Origin: Paenibacillus tianmuensis
Lineage (GTDB): Bacteria; Bacillota; Bacilli; Paenibacillales; NBRC-103111
Length of the DNA stretch: 64,000 nucleotides
NCBI RefSeq assembly: GCF_900100345.1
Contig: NZ_FMTT01000022.1
Location: 1 to 64,000 of the forward strand
Direction: 5' to 3'
In this document: positions 43,201 to 51,868 of the stretch, piece by piece
Layout: each line of letters begins with the position of its first letter
How positions within the stretch are numbered: the first letter of the stretch is position 1
The notes under the pieces: model-generated
Databases searched by the model: none
Told to the model about the DNA's origin: nothing
What the model saw: only the letters and a program-made list of their open reading frames with translations
Translations under genes and position numbers: made by a program

Positions 43201-44337
43201 TCACGTGTAGCGGCGGAGTATTCTTAGTTGTCCGAGAACGGCCAGCAAGATCACACTCCCCGCGGCAAAAGGAAGAAAGGACGGATGAAAACCCGCGAAC
43301 AGGGCAACGCCTCCGGCAAATGAGCCCACGGCGCTCCCTAAATAATTCGCCGAGCTGTTTAAGGCGACAACCGCTTCAGCGTGATCGCGTTGTGCAAGGA
43401 GCAAGGCATGCTGCTGCGGGGCTAACGAAGCCCATGCGGACGCTCCCCACAACAGAAATGGCAGTAAGCCCAGTGCCGGGATGTTAAGCGCGAAGGGGAT
43501 GCCAAACATGGCTACGGCCAAGATGGACAGGAGCACGACCATGAGCCGCGACGGATGGCTCGTTCGATCGATCAAAAATCCTATGGTAAAGCTCCCCACA
43601 ACTCCGCCTATCCCCCAAGCCCACAAATAGGGAGTGGCATTGGCAATCCCGTCAAGCTGATACAAGACGGAAGAGATATACGTATAAAGACCTAAGCTTG
43701 CAATACTGGCCAGAAAGGTAATCCCGACAATCGCCAATACCTTTTTATCGGTCAACATCGCCGCACGTTGGCGCAAGGACGGCGGTGCCGCAGCCAAAAA
43801 GTTCGGAAAAAACAATAAAATCCCCACCAAGGCACCAAGACCAATGACCGTAATGAGCCAAAGCGTTCCCTGCCATCCTATTTTCCCGGCAACGAATAAC
43901 CCGATTGGAACGCCTACCACCGTTCCTGTACTCATTCCTCCCAGGATCATCCCGAGCGCCCGGCCGCGTTTTTGCGCGGAAACCAGAGATGCTGCCGCAA
44001 CCGAAGCCAAAGGGGAAAACAGACCGGCTCCGATCCCTGCCACGGCCCGGGCAATAAGCAGCAGCGGAAAATTAGGAGCCAGAGCGCTAACTGCATTTCC
44101 AACCGAGAATACGGCAAGCGCAAAAATTAAACTCTTCCGAATGGATTTTCCCGCCAATAACGTCGCAAAGATTGGAGCCGCCAGCGCGTAGCATAAAGTA
44201 AAAGCGCTCACGGCTTGTCCCGCCTGGGAATCGCTTATGTGAAACGTCTCGCCGATATCGGGCAGCAAGCCTGCAACCACGTATGCGTCGAATCCAAGAG
44301 CAAACATGCCTAGGGTAAGAAGCAAAACCTTGTTCAT
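43201..44337 (-). CDS. MFS drug/metabolite exporter (DHA1, AraJ-like)
   Basis: A 378-residue membrane protein with 12 predicted helices. The first helix FALGFDAYVVAGLLPDI and the loop LLLIARAVAGIGAGLFSP, followed by AQKRGRALGMILGG, mark a DHA1-type proton-driven exporter (motifs D1, B, A). It is divergent from a LysR gene with two shared operator-like boxes between them, so the regulator probably controls it. The pair interrupts the ABC/two-component locus. Confidence 0.85.
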   Translation of the reverse strand: MNKVLLLTLGMFALGFDAYVVAGLLPDIGETFHISDSQAGQAVSAFTLCYALAAPIFATLLAGKSIRKSLIFALAVFSVGNAVSALAPNFPLLLIARAVAGIGAGLFSPLASVAAASLVSAQKRGRALGMILGGMSTGTVVGVPIGLFVAGKIGWQGTLWLITVIGLGALVGILLFFPNFLAAAPPSLRQRAAMLTDKKVLAIVGITFLASIASLGLYTYISSVLYQLDGIANATPYLWAWGIGGVVGSFTIGFLIDRTSHPSRLMVVLLSILAVAMFGIPFALNIPALGLLPFLLWGASAWASLAPQQHALLLAQRDHAEAVVALNSSANYLGSAVGSFAGGVALFAGFHPSFLPFAAGSVILLAVLGQLRILRRYT

Positions 44338-44399
44338 CGTTATCCTCCTTTTATAGCACCGATCCGTTATCTGGATTGGATTGCCGTAGACCGAACCCT

Positions 44400-44414
44400 A
44401 TAACGTTGTGTTAT
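44400..44414. promoter_or_regulatory. LysR-type operator box 1
   Basis: ATAAC-N5-GTTAT, a palindrome with the T-N11-A core of LysR boxes, in the MFS/LysR intergenic region. Confidence 0.55.
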
Positions 44415-44490
44415 GATTAAGAAGATCGGATCACTATAAAAAGGTACCATATCTTCAACGTACAAAGAATAATCAGTATGCTATAGGGAT

Positions 44491-44505
44491 ATAACGTATC
44501 GTTAT
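44491..44505. promoter_or_regulatory. LysR-type operator box 2, next to the lysR ribosome-binding site
   Basis: ATAAC-N5-GTTAT again, ending just before GGAGGAGG. Binding here would block expression of the regulator itself, so autorepression is likely. Confidence 0.55.
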
Positions 44506-44521
44506 GGAGGAGGAGAGATCG

Positions 44522-45364
44522 ATGAATACGGAGTGGCTGCACAGTTTTGCCGAAGCGGCTAAGTTAAAAAGCTTTTCCAAGGCGTCAAAAGAGCTCAATC
44601 TTTCGCAACCGGCTTTAAGCAAGCACATTCGGAATCTGGAGCATGATCTGGATGTGACCTTGTTCTATCGAACGTCCGGCGGGACCGAGCTTACCGAAGC
44701 GGGCGAACGCTTCTATACGAGAATTGTTCCGGTAATTTCCGATCTGGCCTCGATTCGCCGGGAGCTGCGACAATATCGGCAAACGGATCAACTGGCGCTG
44801 GGAAGCCTTCCAAGTCTGGCTACTTATTACTTGCCTTCGAGAATAAAAGCCTTACAAAGCTCTCATACGTTAATGATTCAAAATACATCCGGGGACCTTT
44901 TACAATCGTTGAAGGAAGGAAGACTTGATTCCGTGTTGGTGGATACCTTGTATACCGACGATTCGGTATGGCACTGCGAATTGTTCACGGAATGTTATTA
45001 TGCGGTATTTTCGGCAGACCATCGTTTTCGGTCGAAAACAACCGTAACCCTTGCCGATCTCTGCGGGGAGCCGCTTATCGTCCATCAAGCGCCTTGCGAT
45101 ACAAGAAGCCATATTTATTCGCAGATGGAGGCGCTCGGGCACCACCCCCATATCGTGAATGAGGTATCCTTCGGAGATTTTATATTTGGCTATGTCATGG
45201 CTGGCATGGGATTTGCAATTGTGCCTGAAATCGTAGCTAAGAACATAGGCCATCTTAATCTGTTTGCTCTGCCAATTGTGGATTTTAATAGATCCGTCTC
45301 GTTAGCCGCGAAGAGCGGCAAGCTTGGAACGCAGCTATCCAGCTTTTTGTTGTCGACAGATTAG
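44522..45364 (+). CDS. LysR-family transcriptional regulator
   Basis: A 280-residue regulator starting at ATG 44522 (GGAGGAGGAGAG upstream). Residues 1-60 are the LysR winged HTH: WLHSFAEAAKLKSFSKASKELNLSQPALSKHIRNLEHDL. The rest is the effector domain with VPVISDLASIRRELRQ. The two ATAAC-N5-GTTAT boxes upstream are its probable sites. The likely target is the divergent MFS exporter gene; the ligand is unknown. Confidence 0.88.
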   Translation: MNTEWLHSFAEAAKLKSFSKASKELNLSQPALSKHIRNLEHDLDVTLFYRTSGGTELTEAGERFYTRIVPVISDLASIRRELRQYRQTDQLALGSLPSLATYYLPSRIKALQSSHTLMIQNTSGDLLQSLKEGRLDSVLVDTLYTDDSVWHCELFTECYYAVFSADHRFRSKTTVTLADLCGEPLIVHQAPCDTRSHIYSQMEALGHHPHIVNEVSFGDFIFGYVMAGMGFAIVPEIVAKNIGHLNLFALPIVDFNRSVSLAAKSGKLGTQLSSFLLSTD

Positions 45365-45369
45365 CGAGG

Positions 45370-45400
45370 CTGCCGGGGACACGGGAGTCCGGCGGCCTCA
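45370..45400. terminator. Convergent hairpin between lysR and the response regulator gene
   Basis: GAGGCTGCCGG pairs with CCGGCGGCCTC. There is no T run, so function is uncertain. Confidence 0.4.
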
Positions 45401-45418
45401 CGCTGCCAAGCGAAACAT

Positions 45419-47008
45419 TCATATCGGAACGTTCGGTATACCGAGCCGCTTGCGGAATTCGGTCGGCGTCTCCCCGGTATATTTGCGGAAAATTTGGCTG
45501 AAATAGCGCGAGTCCTGATAGCCCGCCTGAAGCCCGACCTCGTATATTTTCAGCCGCGGGTTCGTGAGCAGCTCTTTCGCCCGGCGCATCCGCAAGGCGG
45601 TCAAATAATCGACGAAGCTCGTGCCGACCTGCTTCTTGAACAAGCGGCTAAAGTAGCTCTCGCTCATATTGCAGCGCTCCGCGATGCTCTGGAGCGTAAT
45701 TTCTTCGGCGTAATGCCGCCCGATATAGTCCTCGATCTCCTCGAACCCGCTTCGCGACTGCGGCTTTGTTTGTTCCTGATAACGCACGCTCCAGGAAAGC
45801 AGCATTCCGTTCAGCCGCTCCAGTCCGTCCTCCAGCCGGACCGTCCGGTCCAGAGAGGTCAACAGAAGGGCGGAATCCTGCACGATGAGCCGCAGCTCGT
45901 CCTCGCGTAGCAGCATCGTATAGAGCGATACGATCCAGCCGAAAAACGCCCTTCTCGCCTCCAGCTCGTTCGTCGGGTGCTGCTGTACGATCCACGTGAA
46001 GCAAGCTTGGCTTTTCTCCCGGATGGACGCTTCCGTTCCCCATTTGACCGCCTCGATCAGCTCCTCCAGCAAGCCGGGCAGCGCGGGAACCTCCACCGCG
46101 AGCCGCTCCGTATCCTCGAACCAGGCGATCCGTTCCCCGCCCCAGAAGAACGACGTCACCAAGGCGTGCGTCGCTTGCTGGAACGCAGTCGGAACCAGAT
46201 CCAGGCGGTTGTGCCGCCCGCTGACCCCAAGCACCAGCTGCTGCTGCAACCCTTGCAATACGCTGAGACGGACCAGTTCCAGCAGCCGGTGCAGCTCCCC
46301 GCGCTCCGTCTCCCGGTCCAGCAGCAGCGCGTATTTGGCATCGTTCATGCGTACAAGCGGATACGACGACAGGCCGGAGCTCCAGGCCGCGATGCTCCGG
46401 TACAGCTCGCCCGGCGGCGCGGATTCGCCTGGAGACGGCTCCGCATAGAGCAAGGCGATCCGGAACGTGTCCAATACCTCTCCTTGTTCGGCCGCATATT
46501 CCAGAAACAGCTCCTGCTCCATCGCTCCCGCATGGTCCAGCATCAAGTCGTACAGCATCTTCTCGACGATCAGCGGCTGGCCGAACGCCAGCTTGTACTC
46601 CATGCGTTCCCGCTCCGTCCGCCGCTGCCGTTCTTCATCCAGCTTGGCCGCCATGCGTCCCATCAGCTGCATCAGCTCGTCCGGATTCGTCGGCTTCAGC
46701 ACGTAATCCGCGGCTCCCAGCTTGAGCGCCTGCTGGGCGTAAGCGAATTCGTCAAAGCCGGTCAAAAATACGACCTTCATCCCTGGATACCGGGACGCAA
46801 TTTCCTTGGCGAGCTGGATGCCGTCCATCTCCGGCATCCGGATATCCGTCAGCACAATATCCGGCGTCTCCTCCTCCATCAGCCGGAGCGCCGTCTCGCC
46901 GTCGGATGCTTCGCCCATGATGCGGCAGCCGACGTCTTCCCAGTCGATCGTATGCTTAAGTCCTTCCCGAACGAGCCATTCGTCCTCTACGATCAGCACC
47001 TTATACAT
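45419..47008 (-). CDS. Response regulator with AraC domain (YesN-like)
   Basis: A 529-residue protein starting at ATG 47008, overlapping the sensor gene by 8 bases. Residues 1-120 are a receiver (LIVEDEWLVREGLKHTIDW, phosphorylated Asp in IVLTDIRMPEMDG). A long middle linker follows, and the C-terminal 100 residues are an AraC-type double HTH (ITLQSIAERCNMSESYFSRLFKKQVG, YEVGLQAGYQDSRYFSQIFRKYTG). Such regulators activate nearby ABC sugar-type importers; the ABC operon at 37.7-42.9 kb is the natural target. Confidence 0.88.
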   Translation of the reverse strand: MYKVLIVEDEWLVREGLKHTIDWEDVGCRIMGEASDGETALRLMEEETPDIVLTDIRMPEMDGIQLAKEIASRYPGMKVVFLTGFDEFAYAQQALKLGAADYVLKPTNPDELMQLMGRMAAKLDEERQRRTERERMEYKLAFGQPLIVEKMLYDLMLDHAGAMEQELFLEYAAEQGEVLDTFRIALLYAEPSPGESAPPGELYRSIAAWSSGLSSYPLVRMNDAKYALLLDRETERGELHRLLELVRLSVLQGLQQQLVLGVSGRHNRLDLVPTAFQQATHALVTSFFWGGERIAWFEDTERLAVEVPALPGLLEELIEAVKWGTEASIREKSQACFTWIVQQHPTNELEARRAFFGWIVSLYTMLLREDELRLIVQDSALLLTSLDRTVRLEDGLERLNGMLLSWSVRYQEQTKPQSRSGFEEIEDYIGRHYAEEITLQSIAERCNMSESYFSRLFKKQVGTSFVDYLTALRMRRAKELLTNPRLKIYEVGLQAGYQDSRYFSQIFRKYTGETPTEFRKRLGIPNVPI

Positions 47009-48818
47009 GTGTATCCTCCCCCGGCGTCCGAATGATCGGAATCTCGATCGTCGTTGTCGTCCCCTGCCGCGGCTGGCTGGCAAGGCTCAATACATAGCGG
47101 TCTCCGAAATAGAGCTGCAGCCGCTTTTTTACATTTTCCAAGCCGATCCCTGTCTTCCGCTCGTCGGCCGACACAAACTGCCCCGACGTGATGCGTTCGA
47201 GCTTCTCCTGCAGGATGCCGACGCCGTCGTCGCGCACTTCGAAGCGGACCCGCTCCCCCACTACCTTACCGGTAATCCAGAGGTGCCCCGGTCCCCGCTT
47301 CATTTCGAGCCCGTGCGTGATCGCATTTTCCACAATGGGCTGCAGCATCAGCTTCAGCGTGTAGAGCCGCTCGACCTCCTCGTCCAGCTCGATATGCACC
47401 TCCAGCTTGTCCCCGTAGCGCATCTGCTGGATCGTAAGAAAGTTGCGGATTTGCTGCATGTCCTCACGTACAGGAATCAGCGCTTGCCCTTTGCGGATGC
47501 TGAACCGGAGCAGCTCGCCAAGCGAGACGACTGTCCGGCTAATGTGATCGAGCTTATGAATGCGGGCCATCCAGTTGATGGAATCGAGCGCATTGTACAG
47601 AAAATGCGGATTGAACTGCGCCTGAATCGCCCGGATCTCCGCTTCTTGGAGCATGAGCTGCTTCTTGTACACTTCGTCGATCAGTTGCTTAATACGCTGC
47701 ACCATCGCATTGAAGCTTCGGCCAAGCTGCCCGACCTCGTCCTTGTACTTTGTCGGAAAGGCGACGTCCAGATTGCCGGTTTCCACTGTACGCATCAGCG
47801 ATTTCAGCTTGCGCAGCGGATGGGTGATGTTCACAGACAGCAAGTAGGCAAGCACGCAAGAAACGGCTGCGCCGACGGCAATGACCAGCAGGGTCAGATT
47901 GCGGATGCTGCTGCTCTCCCGCGTCAGCGCCGCCACCGGCAGCACGTTCACCAGCTTGAAGCCGGTCACCTCGGACGTATCGTACACGACCATGACGGGC
48001 GGCGTTCCTTCGCCGGCCTGCTCGAAGAAGCCTTTGCCGCCCGCAAGCACCCGGTCCACAAACGGCTCCTCCAGCTTCGTCCCGACCTTGTGCTTGGACG
48101 GCGTGCTGGAGATGATATAGCCATTGCGGTCCAACAGCAGCATCTGTCCGCCCGGCTGCAAGTGCGCTTTTTTGTACTTGTCCGCGAGCGCATGTTCCAT
48201 CATGTCCACGACCAGATAGCCCAGCGGGGCATTTGTATCGATTCGCTTCAAGAGCCGGCCGCTGCTGAGCACGATGCCGAAATCGTCCGTCTTTTTCATG
48301 CTGTAATGCGTATCCCAGACGACATTGCCGCCCGCAAGCCTCATTTTCCGGAAAAGCCCCCAAGAGGCGTTGTAATCGTCGTAAGCCCCGGGCAGCAGCT
48401 CGCCGGTAAAATAACGGTCCCCGTTTTCCCCCAGCAAGTAAATGGAAATGTCCCAGTTCTTGAATCCGAGAAACGTATCCAGCACCTCGCCCACCTTCTG
48501 CTTGTCCTGATGCTTCTCCGCGAGCGGCCGGTCCGCCAGCTTGGACAGCACGTCCTGAATGTCGCGGCTGCTGTAGATGTACATCGTGAGCTGCTCGATA
48601 TCTTTTACAAAATAGTCCAGACTGTAATTCACCTGCGACAAGCTTTCCAGAATGGTCTGGCATACCTGCTGCTGTACGACCTGCGCCGATTTGTGATATG
48701 AAAACGTTCCCAAGACAGCGAGCGGAATAATGGCAAGCGGCAATACCGCCAAAAGCAGCTTGGTTTGCAGGCTGGTTCCCAGCAGGTTGTTCTTAAGCGC
48801 GCGTATCCAGTTCGCCAT
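47001..48818 (-). CDS. Sensor histidine kinase (YesM-like)
   Basis: A 605-residue membrane kinase: helix at about 20-40, extracellular sensor domain (about 45-295), second helix (about 300-320), HAMP segment, His_kinase region with AQFNPHFLYNALDSINW (phosphorylated His) and an HATPase with N box IVENAITHGLEMK and DDGVGILQEKL. It pairs with the overlapping YesN-like regulator. In S. aureus the comparable HptSR pair with HptA senses hexose phosphates. Confidence 0.88.
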   Translation of the reverse strand: MANWIRALKNNLLGTSLQTKLLLAVLPLAIIPLAVLGTFSYHKSAQVVQQQVCQTILESLSQVNYSLDYFVKDIEQLTMYIYSSRDIQDVLSKLADRPLAEKHQDKQKVGEVLDTFLGFKNWDISIYLLGENGDRYFTGELLPGAYDDYNASWGLFRKMRLAGGNVVWDTHYSMKKTDDFGIVLSSGRLLKRIDTNAPLGYLVVDMMEHALADKYKKAHLQPGGQMLLLDRNGYIISSTPSKHKVGTKLEEPFVDRVLAGGKGFFEQAGEGTPPVMVVYDTSEVTGFKLVNVLPVAALTRESSSIRNLTLLVIAVGAAVSCVLAYLLSVNITHPLRKLKSLMRTVETGNLDVAFPTKYKDEVGQLGRSFNAMVQRIKQLIDEVYKKQLMLQEAEIRAIQAQFNPHFLYNALDSINWMARIHKLDHISRTVVSLGELLRFSIRKGQALIPVREDMQQIRNFLTIQQMRYGDKLEVHIELDEEVERLYTLKLMLQPIVENAITHGLEMKRGPGHLWITGKVVGERVRFEVRDDGVGILQEKLERITSGQFVSADERKTGIGLENVKKRLQLYFGDRYVLSLASQPRQGTTTTIEIPIIRTPGEDTHV

Positions 48819-49234
48819 GTCTCCCAGACCCCCCGAACAATCGTTTGCTAGTTATTATGGCATAAGTTGAAAGCGGTTACTATTCCTAGGCGTCTGAAAG
48901 ATTGGTTGTAGGTAGTTCACATTAACAGACTATTATTCAATTCAAACTTCGGGGAAGAAGGGAAAATTTCTACGAAAAAAAGTCTATTTGTAAATAAGTC
49001 GAAAAGACGTTTCCATAAAGCCACTTACTATTGAATTTGGTTTCTAAAACCACACTATTAATTATACATATTTTGAATTAATAAAACATTATGGATAATT
49101 ATCTCAAAAAATGTTTTAATATAAGTATCCTATAATTATTTTCAAAAAAATGACTGTATAATACAACTTACAAGATACCTAAAGCTACACAGTCACAAAT
49201 CAAGATCAATAAGATCAATAGGAGATGACTTATA
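48819..49234. other. AT-rich intergenic stretch, 416 bases
   Basis: No gene is supported. It contains a cre-like site (next entry), an 8-bp inverted repeat AAAACATT/AATGTTTT near 49083-49117, and TATAAT-like hexamers before the LuxR-type gene. The drop in GC marks the start of the lantibiotic region, which looks acquired. Confidence 0.5.
48868..48881. promoter_or_regulatory. cre-like site upstream of the sensor kinase gene
   Basis: TGAAAGCGGTTACT matches the CcpA cre consensus at 13 of 14 positions. With the site before the ABC operon, it suggests that the whole sensing/uptake system is subject to carbon catabolite repression. Confidence 0.55.
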
Positions 49235-49498
49235 TTGAACCAGACAGAATTAATAGAATTCTTCGATGTAAAAAAAATAATTAATTCATTAGATTTAACT
49301 TCACGTGAGAAAGAAATTACGTTTTACTGGGTATTGGATTATGATTATAAACAAATTGCCAAACAAACTCATCTGTCGGAAAATACGGTCAGAACGTACA
49401 TTAACAGAATACACACCAAAATGGGAGTGCACTCCAAAACATCGCTGCTTTTACTTTTGTTAGGTATCAAGCGTAATATTGAAATTACAACCAAATAA
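49235..49498 (+). CDS. Stand-alone LuxR/GerE-type HTH protein
   Basis: An 87-residue protein that is only a LuxR-type HTH (LTSREKEITFYWVLDYDYKQIAKQTHLSENTVRTYINRIHTKMGVHSKTSLLLLL). There is no receiver or ligand domain. The start is TTG 49235 with GGAG 10 bases upstream. Such small GerE-like regulators act as transcription factors. It faces the end of the lantibiotic locus and may regulate it; this is inferred from position. Confidence 0.75.
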   Translation: MNQTELIEFFDVKKIINSLDLTSREKEITFYWVLDYDYKQIAKQTHLSENTVRTYINRIHTKMGVHSKTSLLLLLLGIKRNIEITTK

Positions 49499-49512
49499 AA
49501 TAACATAAATAT

Positions 49513-49532
49513 GCCCCGCTTGCCTGCGGGGC
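49513..49532. terminator. Bidirectional terminator hairpin
   Basis: GCCCCGC and GCGGGGC form a 7-bp stem between the LuxR-type gene and lanG, which converge here. T tracts are poor. Confidence 0.5.
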
Positions 49533-49538
49533 GCGAGT

Positions 49539-50303
49539 TTAAACAACCTTTCGCTCCCAACGCAGAAAACTGATTATTGTAAAGGCAATCATGGAGCCGA
49601 ATAAGTAAATCCAAAATTTCAAAGCCCCTTCCGCGCTAATCGCCAGTAGAATTTGCTGGAAAGGGTCAAATAATATGACAAGCTCTTTAGCGAATTGGTA
49701 TAGTACGATGGAACTGATAAACAGAACAAAGAAAGCAATAAGCGGTCTTGAGACAAATAAACACACTACACTACTCAGCATAAGCTTGGCTATACAAGTT
49801 AGTACAAAAAGCAAATAAAATTTTAGCGTATACAATACAGCTTCTCCCGGTCCTACGGGAGCCGTAGATCCATACATAACAAGCGTATCGCTATGCGGAA
49901 AGAATAGCCAAGCACCTAGGATCGCAACAAAGTACGTAGCACTAATAAATATTGTCGTCGTCGCCGCGAGAGCTAAAAGTTTGGCACCCCAAAATTGAAA
50001 CCGACGAAACGGCCTGAGCAGGTATAGTCGATAAGCTCCTGAATAGATTTCCCCGCTTAATTGATCGACAAAGATGATCGGCAGGATTACCGCAACGAGC
50101 AACAAGGATACATCACTCATCATAAACCACGGCATATTCAAATCATTCATCGGTATTTTCCCTTCACCGAAGCGAAATTCCCCCCAGCCCCGAATCTTCA
50201 AACTCCATATGTTAGCTATTACAAGAAGTAAGAAGATACAGTATATGATAATGAGTTTCCTTCTCCAGATTCGCTCCATCTCACTAATCCACAATCCGAA
50301 CAT
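49539..50303 (-). CDS. lanG: Lantibiotic-immunity ABC permease LanG-like
   Basis: A 254-residue ABC-2 type permease with six membrane helices. The N-terminus ISEMERIWRRKLIIIYCIFLL and central LSGEIYSGAYRLYLLRPFRRFQFWGAKLLAL are typical of multidrug/bacteriocin ABC-2 permeases. AGGAGG precedes the ATG. With the next two genes it forms a LanFEG set that pumps the lantibiotic off the producer's membrane. It is last in the minus-strand run, 11 bases after lanE. Confidence 0.72.
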   Translation of the reverse strand: MFGLWISEMERIWRRKLIIIYCIFLLLVIANIWSLKIRGWGEFRFGEGKIPMNDLNMPWFMMSDVSLLLVAVILPIIFVDQLSGEIYSGAYRLYLLRPFRRFQFWGAKLLALAATTTIFISATYFVAILGAWLFFPHSDTLVMYGSTAPVGPGEAVLYTLKFYLLFVLTCIAKLMLSSVVCLFVSRPLIAFFVLFISSIVLYQFAKELVILFDPFQQILLAISAEGALKFWIYLFGSMIAFTIISFLRWERKVV

Positions 50304-50314
50304 ATGGACTCCTC

Positions 50315-51109
50315 CTAATTCATGTAATCATCGGCAACAAAACGACGATAGGCAAGCCAAGTGAAAACAAAAGAATTCACGATCAATACTGTTGCTATTG
50401 CCCAAAGTGCAGATTCACTTCCCGATAACGCGGTATGCAAACCCGTGTGCTGCATATATGGAACCAATACATAGGAGATTAAATCACGTAGATATGGAAA
50501 ATATGAAAATAAAGCAGCTAATTTCAAGTACAAGCCATCAAATAATAGAGAGACTAGCACATAAGCTAAGCTAATACCGATTGCATAAGTAACATTCTTG
50601 CTATACATAGCTATAAACGAGAAAACACAGCTAATTCCAACTAATGAAGCATAGGCAAGTATATAATATTCAACTGTATAGCCCAATGCTGAATGAAGCG
50701 ATGAAAGTTCCAGCGGGAGTCGTACGATTCCAACGGCCACTAAGGAAATTCCAAAGGCAAGCAGCAGCATTAAAATGCAAAGCTGAATCACAAACTGTTT
50801 GCAGAAAAAGATTTGCCCCCGTGAATACCGACGTAAGAACAGAAAACGCAGCTGTCCGCCACGAAATTCTTCCGTATAGACTGCAGCAACAAGCACAGCG
50901 ACAACTATATTGCATATGAAGTACAAATTTTGGCGGAGCCCAAACATAGGAAACAGGCTAGGCGATACAGATGAAGAACTATCCAGCAGATTTAGCCACA
51001 AAAAATAACTCCCCGCAGTGTAAGCAAGAAAAGGTGTACTTAGAAAAATAACCCATATCCATTTACGCCTAACTAATTTTTCAACTTCACAAACTATTAA
51101 TGTTCTCAT
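50315..51109 (-). CDS. lanE: Lantibiotic-immunity ABC permease LanE-like
   Basis: A 264-residue membrane protein with six helices (first VIFLSTPFLAYTAGSYFLWL) and the block FRGGQLRFLFLRRYSRGQIFFCKQF, equivalent to that of LanG. Start ATG 51109 overlaps the stop of the ATPase gene (ATGA). It should form the heteromeric membrane part with LanG. A bacitracin-type (BcrB) exporter subunit is the alternative name. Confidence 0.72.
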   Translation of the reverse strand: MRTLIVCEVEKLVRRKWIWVIFLSTPFLAYTAGSYFLWLNLLDSSSSVSPSLFPMFGLRQNLYFICNIVVAVLVAAVYTEEFRGGQLRFLFLRRYSRGQIFFCKQFVIQLCILMLLLAFGISLVAVGIVRLPLELSSLHSALGYTVEYYILAYASLVGISCVFSFIAMYSKNVTYAIGISLAYVLVSLLFDGLYLKLAALFSYFPYLRDLISYVLVPYMQHTGLHTALSGSESALWAIATVLIVNSFVFTWLAYRRFVADDYMN

Positions 51110-51834
51110 GCGTGCATTAACTCCATAAAAGCATCCTCCAGGCGCTGTCCGTCCTGAACTAAATTTTGAGTAGGCCCCATCCAGATAATGGTCCCCTCTC
51201 GAATAATGATTAACTCATCGCACATTTTTTGTAACTCATCAAGCAAATGGCTTGATATGAAAAAAGCATAATTTGCTGAATTGCGCAAACGAAAAATAAT
51301 ATCGCGTAACTCTCGCATCCCGATGGGGTCCAACCCATTCGAAGGTTCGTCAAGCAATAAAATTTCCGGGTCTCCAAGCATGGATTGTGCTATTCCAAGT
51401 CTTTGTTTCATACCAAGAGAGTAGGTCTTTACTCGGTCATCACCTCTTTTTTGAAGACCTACAGCTTGTAACAATTGTTCGATATGTGCTTCTCTCTGTG
51501 AAGAAGAAATTTGCGAGTGCAGCCGCGATAAATTGCGCAATACTTGCCTACCTGTCATATATTCAAAGAAGACAGGCGACTCAATAATTGCGCCCACTTT
51601 AGACAATGCCCGTTCGCGCTCGGATTGCACATCAAACGAATCGATGCGGATATGACCGTTTGTGGGCCGGATCAAACCTGTCATCATTCGCATCATTGTC
51701 GTTTTCCCTGCCCCATTAGGTCCAATGAAGCCATAAATTTTCCCTTTTTCAAGTGTAAATGATGTTTCAAAAATAATATCTCGCTTGCCAATTCTTTTTG
51801 TTATTTTATCGACTTCCATAATAATGTTAGACAT
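51106..51834 (-). CDS. lanF: Lantibiotic-immunity ABC ATPase LanF-like
   Basis: A 242-residue ATPase: Walker A GPNGAGKTTMMRMMTG, signature YSLGMKQRLGIAQ, Walker B EILLLDEPSNGLDPIG. The start is ATG 51834 behind GGAGG; a TTG at 51849 is less likely. It resembles BcrA/SpaF/NisF ATPases that power lantibiotic or bacitracin self-protection pumps. It lies 34 bases after the BceB-like gene, so bceAB and lanFEG may be one operon. Confidence 0.8.
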   Translation of the reverse strand: MSNIIMEVDKITKRIGKRDIIFETSFTLEKGKIYGFIGPNGAGKTTMMRMMTGLIRPTNGHIRIDSFDVQSERERALSKVGAIIESPVFFEYMTGRQVLRNLSRLHSQISSSQREAHIEQLLQAVGLQKRGDDRVKTYSLGMKQRLGIAQSMLGDPEILLLDEPSNGLDPIGMRELRDIIFRLRNSANYAFFISSHLLDELQKMCDELIIIREGTIIWMGPTQNLVQDGQRLEDAFMELMHA

Positions 51835-51868
51835 AATTATTTCCTCCAATTCATTGTTATTGAGCGAT

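Noticed and set aside
46806-48701. A 631-codon plus-strand frame
   Set aside because: It is antisense to the histidine kinase gene, which has complete kinase motifs; no start signal was seen for the antisense frame.
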